64,000 nt of DNA from Distichodus sexfasciatus (GCA_032718565.1 JAVGVS010000445.1:186001-250000), one strand, 5' to 3'; shown: positions 33,796-44,305, counted from the first letter of the stretch. Program-made: numbers and translations. Notes: generated from the sequence alone by a model not told the origin.

Positions 33796-34506
33796 GAACC
33801 AAAATGTGAAGGTGAAGGTGAAGGAGGGGACATATTTTCGTCCAGCTGGGGGATCTCCCGTGTGTTCGAGCGAGCCTGTCACAGTCTTTGATGCAGTTTT
33901 GGGTGTATTGACGGATGTTTGTCAGTGCGCCCTGCTTTCGACGTGTGGTTTAGAAGGTGGTTTGGAGTAGATAGGAAGGGCAGACTCTCGGGACAGGGAG
34001 AGAGTTTGTGTGCGGTGTGTATGAGTGTGTGTTTTTGTGCACGCTTGGTGAGTTTGAAAGAGGAGAGGTGACATGCTGTCACATTCAGTTGTTGGCTTGT
34101 GAAAATTCCCTGCCATCCAGTTGGTCTTTTTGTCATTAGAAATGCTTCTAAGAGATGACAAACTCATCACCCCGTTTACTCTTTCATTTTTAACGTAGAG
34201 CTTCCCGACTCATTATATCTTCACGTCTCAGCTTCAAAATAACACTCAACGTCACAATAATACGACTGAAATCCACTTTAAAGGAACAGCACTCAGCGTT
34301 CACATGTCTTGCCTGTGAGAGAAAAAAATAAAAGTTCAAGACAAGGCATGCAAGGCAAAATGGTGATTTGATGTTTTTTACACTATTTTTCTTCTTACTC
34401 CAATAAACATTGCAGCTAAATGTCTTACAAAATGAGTTAGATGAGTATGTTTGGTACGTGTGGCTTGTTATGACCCACTTACATTTTCATGTATGGCATT
34501 TATTTG
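33796..34506. other. Unique DNA, nothing recognised
   Basis: A short GTGAAGGTGAAGGTGAAGG triplication at 33807-33825 is followed by non-repetitive DNA. Overlapping minus frames at 33879-34170 are unsupported. Confidence 0.3.
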
Positions 34507-34553
34507 AGTAATTATTCATTCTTATGAACACAGCACACAGCACAGCTCACAGT
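34507..34553 (-). mobile_element. SINE-A tail remnant
   Basis: GAGTAATTATTCATTCTTAT GAACACAGCACACAGCACAG corresponds to the SINE-A tail in reverse. It directly precedes the 47-bp array. Confidence 0.5.
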
Positions 34554-34563
34554 ATTTTATGAA

Positions 34564-35080
34564 CACCAACACAGGGTTTCTGTTGGGATTCAAACTCCCA
34601 GTCTTATGAACATCAACAAAGGGTTTCAGTTGGGACTCAAACCCCCAATCTTATGATCACCAACATAGGATTTCAGTTGGGATGTGAACTCCCAATCTAA
34701 TGATCACCAACATGGAGTTTCAGTTGGGACTCAAACCCCCAATCTTACCATCCCCAACATAGGATTTGAGTTGGGATGTGAACCCCCAATCTAATGATCA
34801 CCAACATGGAGTTTCAGTTGGGACTCAAACCCGCAATCTTACCATCCCCAACATAGGATTTCAGTTGGGATGTGAACCCCCAATCTAATGATCACCAACA
34901 TGGAGTTTCAGTTGGGACTCAAACCCGCAATCTTACCATCCCCAACATAGGATTTGAGTTGGGATTTGATGCCCCAATCTTATGATCACCAACATAGGAT
35001 CTCAGTTGGGATTTGAAGCCACAATCTTATGATCACCAACGTAGAGTTGCAGTTGGGATTCAAACTCCCAATTTTATGAC
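34564..35080 (+). repeat. 47-bp minisatellite with 94-bp higher-order dimer
   Basis: Eleven 47-bp units starting at 34564, 34611, 34658, 34705, 34752, 34799, 34846, 34893, 34940, 34987 and 35034. Key words are C(A/C)CCAACATAGG, TTTCAGTTGGGA, CAAAC(C/T)CCCAATCTTA and ATGATCA. From 34658 to 34986 two variants alternate: one has GGATTT...GATGTGAAC...CTAATGAT, the other GGAGTTT...GACTCAAAC...CTTACCAT. No unique spacers, so it is not a CRISPR array. Confidence 0.95.
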
Positions 35081-35112
35081 CACCATCATTGTGGGAAAAG
35101 GGGAGGAGTTAC

Positions 35113-35236
35113 GGGCAGTTAGTAGTTAGGGAGTTGGCAACATGATCGGAGGGTTGCAGCTTCAAGTTCCGGACCAGTAAAGGTACCACTGAGGTACTCA
35201 TGAGCAAGGTACCATCCCCAAGTACTGCTCCCCAAG
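35113..35236 (+). mobile_element. SINE-A, 3'-truncated
   Basis: GGGCAGTTAGTAGTTAGGGA, GATCGGAGGGTTGCAGCTTC, CCGGACCAGTAAAGGTACCA, CTCATGAGCAAGGTACCATC. Breaks off at CCCCAAGTCAAG. Confidence 0.85.
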
Positions 35237-35419
35237 TCAAGCGTGCAAAGGGGCCAGATTTATTCTAACTTTTATTTTCTTTACATTTTTGTGTTTCGGG
35301 CAGTCGTTAGCTGTACTGGCTTCTTTGTACAGACCTGCATTAAAGCAGGTTTTTGCCTTGCGAGGCTGTTCCCTCACCTGAACTTTCCCCCCGGAGCAGG
35401 CAGGTGGATTATGTCACCG

Positions 35420-35451
<32 letters not shown>

Positions 35452-35689
35452 TCACTCCCCTGTGGTTGCGATCCGACCGCTCGACTCGATCTTCCTCCTC
35501 ATCCTCACGTGCACTAGGTCGTGTCAGACCCTTATGAATAAAAGAGAGACGATGCGGTTTTGCCTCACTCTCTTCTCTCTCATTAGGTGCAGGGAAATTA
35601 CGCATGTCAGAGCCTCATTGCATTTCTACTTCACAGCTCTGACAGACTGAAATCCCCGAACCTCATTACGAGTGACTCTCATCATCAAA
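35237..35689. other. Mostly unique DNA with (TG)n at 35419-35449
   Basis: A (TG)n run of about 15 units lies inside a 135-codon plus frame (35243-35650), which it turns into a Cys/Val run. No recognisable domain, so not called as a gene. Confidence 0.4.
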
Positions 35690-36120
35690 TCACTCTATCC
35701 CACTCTCCATTTCTATCTCTATCTCTCTCTCTCTTCTCCTCTCTGCCCAGTCTCTCCATCAACACTCTCTTTCGTCATGTCTACCTATCTCTTCTCTTCC
35801 CTATTTGTCTTTCCTCCCAAACTCTCCTTATTCATCTCTCTCGCTCTTCCACCCCTCTCTGTCCCCCATTCAATTCGTCTTTCTTTCTCTCTTCCACCCG
35901 CTGCCCCTGAATCTCTTTCCTCCACTCTCTTTTTTCATCACTCTCTCCCCATCTGTGTCCCTGTCTCTTCTTGTAATCTCTCTCTCTCGCTCTCTTTCTT
36001 CTACCTACATTCTCGTCGCCTCTGTTCGTCCCTCTCTCTTTCCCCAGGGTATCTCCCTCCCTCCCTCTATCCTTCTCTCTCTTCATCCTTCTCTCTCTCT
36101 CTCTCTCTCTCTTATTTACT
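35690..36120 (+). repeat. Pyrimidine-rich (CT)n-type tract
   Basis: About 430 bp dominated by CT, CTT, CCT and TCTC words, ending in (TC)n at 36091-36112. It is nearly strand-asymmetric, gives Ser/Leu-rich frames on the plus strand and Arg/Glu-rich on the minus, and can adopt triplex (H-DNA) forms. The 192- and 115-codon frames are artefacts. Confidence 0.9.
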
Positions 36121-36960
36121 CGCTCCAGCCGTCTCATTAACCAGAGCAATCTATTCATGCTCGGTCTCTCAGAATACATCTCGAGGCACTGAGAGGACGG
36201 ATTTCACAATGCGACATGTATCTTTTCGTTTCATCATCATCTCTCAATAATAACCTGTTTTCCATTAGAAGGACATCGCTGTCCAACCTTGGGTGTGACA
36301 TTGCGCTTTAGGGGACCAAATTCCATAATGTTTTTGGCCCAAAAAGTTTGATTAACATTTTCTTTCAATGTTTGCCCTGGCTCGAACAGCAGTCAGCCCA
36401 CCCTCTAAGAGACGTCTAATAGGTGCGTGTTTAGCAGCACGTCTCTTATATTTAATGCTCTCTTTTCACCAAATGAGTATTGATTATCAGCTGGCTGTAA
36501 GGCCTCCTGTCAGAAGCATGTAGCTAACGACGCTATTACGTGTTTTATGCTTCCAGCTGAAATATGTCTGATGGTGCTGCCTTCCTCGGCCTGAGCCATT
36601 CCGGCTGATATATCTTGGCTCGTTCTGACAGCTCGGCCTCCCTCCACTACCCCCTCCTGCAGCCTTGAGACTGCGCTCATCTCCTTGCAACTCATGCCAA
36701 GGGACATTTGTCTTGTTCCCCGTCCTTCTGGTGGAGATTTATTCGATTAATAATTCATTACATTCCTCAGACTTCACAGGACTGGCTCCGACACCGGGGC
36801 CGGCGAGCTCTTTAGTCACCGTTCGAGCGGCACAAAAGCCGCGTCCTCACTGCCGTCGCCGAGCCCCAGTACCTGGAACCGGCTGCCGAAAAGAAAAAGA
36901 ACTGTGGGAAAAGGCAGGATGAGCACTGCTACGCTCGAGAGAGTGGCCTCTATTCAGGTT
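36121..36960. other. Unique DNA; conserved-element-like 36250-36720, CpG-rich 36780-36900
   Basis: No repeat partner. 36250-36720 contains AT-rich transcription-factor-like words (GAGTATTGATTATCAGCTGG, CGATTAATAATTCATTAC) in balanced DNA. 36780-36900 holds many CpGs (GGGGCCGGCGAGCTC). Possible enhancer or promoter DNA; no coding gene recognised. Confidence 0.3.
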
Positions 36961-37045
36961 GTGTGTGTGGTCTGGGGCTGACAAGTGTGTGGAGGATGTG
37001 CAGTGCAGTGTGTGTGTGTGTGTGTGTGTGCGTGTGTGTGTGGGT
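36961..37045. repeat. (TG)n microsatellite
   Basis: TG-rich from 36961 with the main run at about 37008-37042, interrupted once by CG. Confidence 0.85.
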
Positions 37046-37155
37046 TACGTGTGGTTGGGGGTCATAAAGCAAAGGAAATCACAAGCCACACTCAGGCTTG
37101 CACTCTCAGAGATTGCAGTAATGCACATTGGTTTTTAGTCAGTCTGCCTTCCATC

Positions 37156-37766
37156 AGAGTTGGACAAAAATACATCAAAAAGTATTTTGATAGAAAGTAG
37201 AAAATATCCCATTAAAATCCATTAAAACAATGCAGAAAAGCACACAATGTATCCAAATAAATGTTTGTATTTTAACTTTAATTATACATCAGTAATTATA
37301 CATACGTCTTGTTAATCTTACACTAAGATGACAAAACACTAAACTAGACAAAAGATCAAATATTTAACTAGACAAAAGATCAAATATCAAATATCTAAGA
37401 ACTATCCTAAATACTTAATAAATTTCACAGGCTAAAAAGAAAGAGACATGCAGTTTAAACATTGAGGAAACATCCTCTAGCCCTGCCTCTCCTCTAATTG
37501 TTCTTTTTCTTTTTTATTAATAACATAAATAAATCAAATACAGAAAAGAATGTAGCTAGCAAATTAGTACAGTAGTATTATACAGCAAAGACATGACAGT
37601 TATTAAAGTGTTTTAAATTAGAGAAAAGCTGAAAACTAATGTACAGTACTTTGATAGAAATGACGATCAATTTAATGACGTCAACCAAAGACACACTACA
37701 AAATGCTATTTTGTATGTAAAATATTTCATTTGAATGAATGTATTTTAAAATACTGCCCATCCCTG
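37156..37766 (+). mobile_element. hAT-like element (CAGAGTTGG ... CCCATCCCTG)
   Basis: Left end CAGAGTTGGACAAAAATACA; right end AAATACTGCCCATCCCTG. Both carry ATTTT/TATTTT-rich subterminal arms in inverted sense. The 8-bp flanks do not match convincingly, so the right limit may not be original. A similar right end recurs at about 38685-38700. Confidence 0.6.
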
Positions 37767-38334
37767 ACTTTACATTTACACGGCCTTTATATGGAGTTAT
37801 TTTTGTGCCATAATTCTGAGTGGGCAGTGAACCTTTCATGAGCAAAATGAAAACCAAAATTTCATTTATTTAATTTGGCCACTCTTAGCCCTCCGTATTT
37901 GTCATATCTTCTATACTGTTATTTGTTTTTTTATTTTTCATTTTTGGTTTTAATGTGAAAAACGAATGAATGAACAATACACAGATTCCAGAGCTCCCCT
38001 TCCCTTCTTTTTACCTGGCAAAACTTGAAACAAAACTAGCGACCTGATTGGAGAAGGAATCAGCCCATCAGTTTTTCTCCAAGGATGTGATTGGTTGGTT
38101 TAATGAGGCACATTTATAACGCAGTGTCAAGTCGAGCGAGCGTGATGGCAGTGTTGTGTGAGCGAAAAAGCAGAGTTGCGCTCAAGCATGAAGGCAGATT
38201 CGCTAGTGAAAGCAGAGTCGCAGCGCAGGCAGTGTTGAGTGCACACAGACCGTTTTGAGGGAGCGTGCAAGCAAATTTCAGATCCGAGATTTTGCTCAAG
38301 AAAGATCCACTGCGTGCTCATAATTACGGCATAA
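37767..38334. other. Unique DNA, nothing firmly recognised
   Basis: 38090-38330 has TTTATAACGCAGTG then recurring GAGCG, GCAGAGT and GCAGTGTTG words, giving a weakly repetitive CpG-rich stretch. No gene called. Confidence 0.3.
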
Positions 38335-38417
38335 AACCACCATCCAATCTTTAATGAAGAGCTAATAAAAAATGCAACAAAAACTAACCCTGACTTACCT
38401 TAACCACTAACTCCAGT
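38335..38417 (+). repeat. Direct repeat, left copy
   Basis: Block with AATGCAACAAAAACTAACCC and TAACTCCAGTGGGA, repeated at 38700-38776 with about ten differences. The two copies bracket a SINE-A. Confidence 0.85.
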
Positions 38418-38668
38418 GGGAGTTGGTAGCGTAACGGTTAGGTCATTTGAACCCCATCATTGGAAGGTGCCAGTTGAAATCCAAGACTGGTAACGGTACC
38501 ACTGAGGTACTCATGAGCAAGGTACTCTCCCCAAGCACTGCTCCCCGAGCGCTGCCTACGTCAGCTGCCCCCTGCTCCTTCATGGATGGGCCAAATGCAG
38601 AGGTCACATTTGGTTGTGGAGCACTGTGTGCTGTGCTGTGGTGTGTTCACAATGACAAATAATCACTA
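38418..38668 (+). mobile_element. SINE-A, full length
   Basis: GGGAGTTGGTAGCGTAACGG head, decayed B-box GCCAGTTGAAATCCAAGACT, then GGTACCACTGAGGTACTCAT, TTCATGGATGGGCCAAATGC, GTGCTGTGCTGTGGTGTG and tail GTTCACAATGACAAATAATC. Confidence 0.9.
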
Positions 38669-38699
38669 AAGTTCCCTTTTACATACTGCCTATCCCTGA

Positions 38700-38776
38700 C
38701 TTCAATCAAAGAAGTGATAAAAAATCCAACAAAAACTAACCCTGGCCTACCTTAATCCCTAACTCCAGTGGGATGG
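38700..38776 (+). repeat. Direct repeat, right copy
   Basis: Partner of 38335-38417: AATCCAACAAAAACTAACCC ... TAACTCCAGTGGGATGG. Preceded by a hAT-like right end (TACTGCCTATCCCTGACTT). Confidence 0.85.
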
Positions 38777-39600
38777 CAAATGTGAAATGATTGAAAGTGA
38801 AATTGAACTAAAAGTAGCCGTCATACAGCTGCAACCCCAATTTGAGAAGACCTGCAGCACAATGCAAGCCCACACCAGCCACAGAAGAGGTGCAGCTTCT
38901 GCAGAAGCAAATGTTCAAGTTTTAGTAATAAGAACAGCAAATAGCGATTTTCTTTCAATCCAGATCTTTTATGAGTGGGAGTGGAACTGTGCCGAGTCTG
39001 GCAGTCTCAAAGTGTAGGTCATTTAAGATGTGACCGACAGCATTTTGGCACCTCTTGTCGTGGGTAAAAAGTCTGATTGCAGAAGCAGTTAATTGAATCT
39101 TGCTGTAGCAGTAATAACATGGGTCATGGCAAACTGGCGCTGTGCCAGCCCTCCCTCCGTCATTAGTATAAGAGTCCCACCAACACACTGCCATCCCATA
39201 ACTGCTGGAGTGAGAAGAGCAGGCCACTCTCCGCCACCGCTGTTGTTGTCGAACCACGTTTCAAGGTCATCGTCATTATTGCGACGTGGGCTGAATGCTA
39301 ACGGCGCGCTATAAAGCTTAGCTGCTCCGCCGAGAGCTGGGGAGAGAGATGTTTTAGCACTTAGCCGTAAAACGGAGGAGCAAGCACGCGACGGGAAGCG
39401 TGATTGCGGACCGGGCTCTCGTGAGGGTTCACGTCGGGTAACGTCGGGTCCAGGGAGAGGGCGGACACCACTGCAGTGACAACGCCTCGGCCGAGTCGAA
39501 TCCCCCCAGTCCTGCTGCCAACGCCCACTGTGGAGGGAAACTACATCCAGCATTAGAAACAGCAAGCAGTAATAACTACATACTGCCAACTACGCAAGGG
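38777..39600. other. Unique DNA with CpG cluster 39270-39500
   Basis: 39270-39500 contains a local CpG concentration (GGCGCGCTATAAAGC, CACGCGACGGGAAGCG, CGTCGGGTAACGTCGGG) with a TATAAAG at 39311-39317. A 166-codon minus frame (39089-39589) is the longest frame outside repeats but matches no family I know. Candidate CpG island or promoter; unproven. Confidence 0.3.
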
Positions 39601-41343
39601 GTGAATATGTAGGAATGGAAAGGAAAGGCAGCCCTTAATAATAACAACAAAAAATTATTATAATAATAATGATAAAAGTATCGACTGATTACAAACATCA
39701 GTAATATAAGAATGTGTAATTGCTACATTGGAATCTTTGTGATCTTTGGGAACGAGTCAAATAACGTGGTAGAATCTAAAAATAAAGCCATCCAATCTGG
39801 GATTTCAGAATACCCAGACATCACCATGGTCAAAAATAAATTGGTCAAGTTGATTGATGTTGCAATACCATGTGGATAATACAGAGAAGACAAAGAATAG
39901 GAAAAGATCATAAAATACCAATTTGACAGTTCCAAAGCATCTGTGAGGGAAAGAGGGCAGCAGTCGCCCCAGTGGTGGTCAGGAAAACTTTGTAAAGTAC
40001 CAAAAAGTTAGAAGCAATTAGCAAAGGCATGAGACTTACAGAACAAGTTCAGCATTGCTGGGAACTGCCAATATTTTAACAAAATACTTCACTGACTCTT
40101 AGGACCTGGGCAAGGACCTAAGCCAGGTTTGGTTCCAAAATCCCTGGCCTGAAACATCTGGTTAGCTATGCAAATGAAAGGTTTTCCCATAATAACATGT
40201 CAAATTTGGGCAAACGTGGGCATGACCAGCTGTCAAAAACTAGATTTTTCAGAAGATTCATCAGTACATCCAGATTCATCATTAAAAACATCCAGTTTCA
40301 GTTTAATTCTTTGTTTGTACATTTGGCTAGTATGTGTTTTTATGCCAGTTGAAGGCAACACTGATCAAATTTAACGGTTGGCAAGAACAAAACTGTGCTT
40401 TTTATTTGAGTAAACAAAGCGTGGCAGACTGAGCGTATGTGGAACGTGGAACTAACACACGATACATGATGCGATTCTGCACACTTCGCATGAAAAAGGA
40501 CCGTGGGTGAAAACTCCTAAAGCTATGTGCCATCAGCGAACCTCCTGCAGGTCTGACCTTGTAGACAATTACAATTCTAAGAAACATTTTCTCATGGTTA
40601 CTGCTCTGCTTTTGTGCTTTGTTTGTAATGTTCCTTCACATAATTATGTATCATGAGACTGTGTTGATATTTTGAAGATTAATATGTACTCAGATATAGA
40701 TTTTTCCTGTTCTTGTTTGCTGTCTTGTTGTTTTATGCCAGTGTTGAGTCTGTCCCACATACGGAGCTGGGTTGGGCTTCAAGGGCATCTCTGAACGGCC
40801 CTGGTGAACAGCGCTGGTGGTGCAGAAATTGCCCTCCTCAGCTTTAAAAAGAGAAGCTTATTATGAATATGACTGCATTTAAACGAGCCAGACGCCCAGC
40901 CAGCCGTGTCGCCTCAGCAGCAGGACGGCCGATTAACTCTTTATAGTGACAAATCATACACGGTTTTCTCTCTGACCTTGCTCCACATTTTTATTCAAAA
41001 TTCCCAAGAATCATCTGCTTGAGCGACAAGCCAAGACACATCTGGCCTCCGTCACTTTTTGTGCATTTAATTACTCTGTTGTAATTATTTGAATAATTGG
41101 GGCATCCTTTTTTGTACTGTAACTCAGGGGGAAAGTCTGTGTCTGAGAGAAGAAGCATTGACACAAAAGGCTTATAATGCGTGCCAGTTATGTTCCGCTT
41201 TTGTGGTACAGTTGGTATATATCTACCCTCATCAACACTTAAGTTGAAAGGTCTGTACTCTCGCTTTATAATGAGAAATTTGCTAATTGGCTAAAATAAC
41301 GTTAAGATCACAACACTTTCATTCCTTTCCATTTTTTCCATTT
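39601..41343. other. Unique DNA; conserved-element-like 40860-41200
   Basis: Short (AAT)n at 39640-39670. 40860-41200 is repeat-free with AATTATTTGAATAATTGGGG, GTGCATTTAATTACTC and other homeodomain-like words. No coding gene seen. Confidence 0.3.
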
Positions 41344-41768
41344 GTGACCTGATCTGCCGTAATGAGTCACAGTGACCCAAAATTCAAAATTGAGAATCAT
41401 TGAAAAGATTAGAAAATAAGCTTTAAAATGATATCTTGGTCAAAGCTATATCTTCAACGGTTGTCAAGTTACAATCGTTTGAATTATGGTATCGCAGGAC
41501 CATTTTCCAACTGAAAAACTGAGAAAATTGCATTTAAAGGACATTCTTTTGTAAGATTTGAGAGCTGCAACTCAACTCAAATAGCCATTTAAGTACATTT
41601 TCACAATTATTTCCATGATGAAACTTTGGGAGATTAATTTTGAAGAGCTTTTCTTTCATATAAGACCAAAAAAGAAAAATCGATATTTTTGATGTTTTTC
41701 AACATAATCGGCCCATATCTAAATAAACAGAACGCCGACTTCCGACTCATTACGGCAGATCGGGTCAC
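41344..41768 (+). mobile_element. GTGACC-ended MITE, second type, TSD ATTT
   Basis: Inverted ends GTGACCTGATCTGCCGTAAT and ATTACGGCAGATCGGGTCAC, extended inward through GAGTC/GACTC. Flanked by ATTT at 41340-41343 and 41769-41772. 425 bp, AT-rich interior, no frame. The terminal GTGACC and the ATTT flank are shared with the longer MITE at 42477, but the interiors do not look related. Confidence 0.8.
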
Positions 41769-41982
41769 ATTTTTATTTTGAGCCCAAAATATGAAAGCAC
41801 AAAAACATTTCTTTTTATACTTTTCAATTTGGCTTTGAAAATAAAACATGGATTAGTGTGCGTTTCCTCTTTTAATTGTTTTAATTGAGTGCAAAATTGG
41901 AGATTGCAAAATGACTCATTATTTTTTTTGCCATTTTGGTTTTGGAAATGAACACTTCACGTTCTCTTGACTTGGCGCTGTG
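41769..41982. other. Remnant of host repeat before the hAT at 41983
   Basis: The right end, TGACTTGGCGCTGTG, rejoins TCAGAAATGTCGG at 43246 once the hAT is removed. This makes it the left part of the hAT-like repeat that resembles 1541-1830. Confidence 0.45.
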
Positions 41983-43237
41983 CAGTGGCGGATTTGGCTA
42001 TTTTAGGGCCCAAGGCGAATACAGGCATGGGGCCTTCCACATTCGTCATTTGCAAAGGTGAAATATTTTAAGGCAACTAGTGTATATTATGTGTTTAAGA
42101 GAGATATACAGATGGGGAGAGAGGGTGGGAGTTTGCAAAGGTTGCAATTTTGTGTTGACAACAGCCAGTAAATATTGAAACAAGTCCTTATTCTCTTGCG
42201 TGAGTTCGCCCATGTCCATCGTCAACCATGTCTTTCATCATTCCATAATCATCTAAGAGAGGAAGTCTTACTAGTTTCAGTCTTCTCCTCAGTCATCTCG
42301 CTTTTTCCTTTTAGATCTTGTGTAACTACGCTTCATTTTTGCCACTCTAACTCTGCTCAGTCATCAGCTTGAGTCATGGAATAGCCCCATAAAGTACAAC
42401 CTGGGGGGTGTATGTGTTAAGACAAATAGATACACATAAATTAGGCATTCTGATGCTATTTTGATGTATCATATTTGTGACCCTCCACGGCAAAACCAGT
42501 CGCTTGTTGCAACGGAGGTGTCCGAGAAAAACGAAAAACGAGAAACGAAAAACGTTTATGTCGCGTGGGGTAAAATTTGGGATTTTTTGTTTTTAGTGTT
42601 TTGAAACAGTGGAAGGTCTATACTGTACTGTTGTGAATAAATTTGGCTGAAAAACTTACCCTTTGTTCTTGAGGTGAGGAATTCAATTCCAGCGGAATGT
42701 TAACAGTTTCTGTTTTGACCGCTCTACTTCAATATTTCAATATATATCCACTCGTTGACTAGCGTGAAGATATTTCTGCAGAATCCATCTCCGTCTCGAG
42801 TTCAGTTAACCTTCGCGCCAGGTAGGCTATCCGTGTGACTGTAGGCTACCGTAAATGCAAACGTAGTCGGGACCGCACCAAGCGTCTGTGAGTGCTACGG
42901 CGATAGTCAATTTCAAAGGCAGATTTCTCCGTTTCTCACTTGGCGTGACAGGAGAAACCCGACTCCTTTGAATGTTGATATCGCAGTCATATGTCGTCCG
43001 ATTCATTCCGTATAGGTATCACTTTGAAGGTTGATTTATGCCCTTTCATGAAAACATAATAACTCAGTTTTGAAAATTTGCGACGAGCGTCTGGTTTTGC
43101 CGTGGAGGGTCACATTTTAAGAATTCCCAGATTACTTAACAATAGCCACAGAATAAGCTTAAACATGGTTTTGAAGTGTTCATAGTGCGGGATGGCTGAT
43201 TTGGGGGGCCCTACAGGTAATTACAGAACCGCCTCTG
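41983..43237 (+). mobile_element. hAT-type transposon (CAGTGGCGG ends) containing a MITE
   Basis: Ends CAGTGGCGGATTTGGC and ACAGAACCGCCTCTG are inverted repeats, each beside a GGGCCC(T/A) block. Flanked by GCGCTGTG (41975-41982) and GTGCTGTG (43238-43245), 8 bp with one C/T difference at a CpG. Without the inner 637-bp MITE it is about 0.6 kb. No transposase. Confidence 0.85.
42477..43113 (+). mobile_element. GTGACC family MITE, copy 2, TSD ATTT
   Basis: Inverted ends GTGACCCTCCACGGCAAAAC and GTTTTGCCGTGGAGGGTCAC; perfect ATTT flanks (42473-42476, 43114-43117). Interior matches 59439-60092 in the same orientation and 25347-26919 in reverse, including GAATTCAATTCCAGC, TTGACTAGCGTGAAGATATT and CGTTTCTCACTTGGCG. 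No coding frame. Confidence 0.9.
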
Positions 43238-43245
43238 GTGCTGTG

Positions 43246-43540
43246 TCAGAAATGTCGGAACTATGGCACTATTTTTGTGCCAAAATTTTGAGGACGTGGT
43301 GGAACTTTAGCGTGCAAAATATCTTGTTTTTATGCGCTCAACTCTGCCTTCCTCATTTATTGCCATCGGTATTGGCAAATGTGAGCGTGAAAATATCAGA
43401 TATCAGCACCGGCCCATAACTCTCTTATCGTGCATCCTTAGAAGTAATGTAAAAATATATTGTGATGCATCGAGGTATCGCATCTAATCGAATCGATGAC
43501 ACGATAATCGTAATCGAATCGAACCGTGAGACCACTGCTA
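43246..43540 (+). repeat. hAT-like repeat, two adjacent parts
   Basis: 43246-43435 matches the 1675-1830 fragment and ends ATCGTGCATCCTTAG, a plausible hAT terminus. 43438-43540 carries ATCGAGGTATCGCATC, AATCGAATCGAT and GATAATCGTAATCG, the ATCGAATCG family also at 360-475. Confidence 0.55.
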
Positions 43541-44305
43541 CACAGATTTTTCTTGACTTTTACTTCATGATGCAAGACCTTTCCACTCTGCCTCTGCAGT
43601 GGGTTTCACTTGAATGACGCTGAGTTGCTGAATCCTTCTTTTGGCTTTGGCTCCACTACAGTTATCGCAGTAGGTGTCAATTCCGAACTTTTTTCTGTAT
43701 TACTCTCACAGCGATTGAGTTCTTAACACCACATATAAGGGCTTTGACTGGCAGTGCCAACCCACCCTTCCACCCGGGGTGTGAGTCCTGATATGGTTTA
43801 GTTGCTTTGTCCCGGGCGCAGTGTGTCGTATTGGCATATAACTCTCCTGTTTTCACACACGCCAGGGGAGGAAGCGGTGCTATGCGGCAGTGTGTGTTGG
43901 TGAAAGGTGTGTGACGCTACTGAGCATCGATCTGTTGCCTGAAAATAGTACAATGGGAAGATCGATTAGGAGAGACAGAGCAGAAGTTGTATCGCTGTGC
44001 ACGGCAGGTAGGAGGAGGAGAGAGGGAGTAATGGAAAGTGAGACAGAATCTGTGTGTGTTTGAGCATGTGTTTGTGTGTGTGGTACAACAGAAGCAGTCT
44101 CGCCCTCGACATGAAGACTTACCTGTTCTTCGTGAGAGTGCATCGCGGGGAGTCGGTGAAGGTGTTGAATTCCTGAAACCACTAAAGTCGGCTGTACACT
44201 TTTAAAGGAAATGGAACATGAGCCAATTCAACAATAATCTTCTTAATTATCCTCTTCAATTTGAATAAAATGTCAGATTGTTTGAAAGTTTGTTTGATGA
44301 TGTAA
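43541..44305. other. Unique DNA, minor TG-rich patch
   Basis: GTGTGTG patches at 44050-44082. A 100-codon minus frame (43880-44182) has no recognised domain. Confidence 0.3.

Noticed and set aside
34564..35080. Regular 47-bp repeats resembling a CRISPR array
   Set aside because: Units are head-to-tail with no unique spacers, and the context is a vertebrate genome.
35672..36250. 192-codon Ser/Leu-rich frame and overlapping Arg/Glu-rich reverse frame
   Set aside because: Produced by the pyrimidine tract; both strands open at once.
37156..37766. Attempt to assign an 8-bp target duplication to this hAT-like element
   Set aside because: Flanks CCTTCCAT and ACTTTACA do not match; superfamily rests on the ends only.
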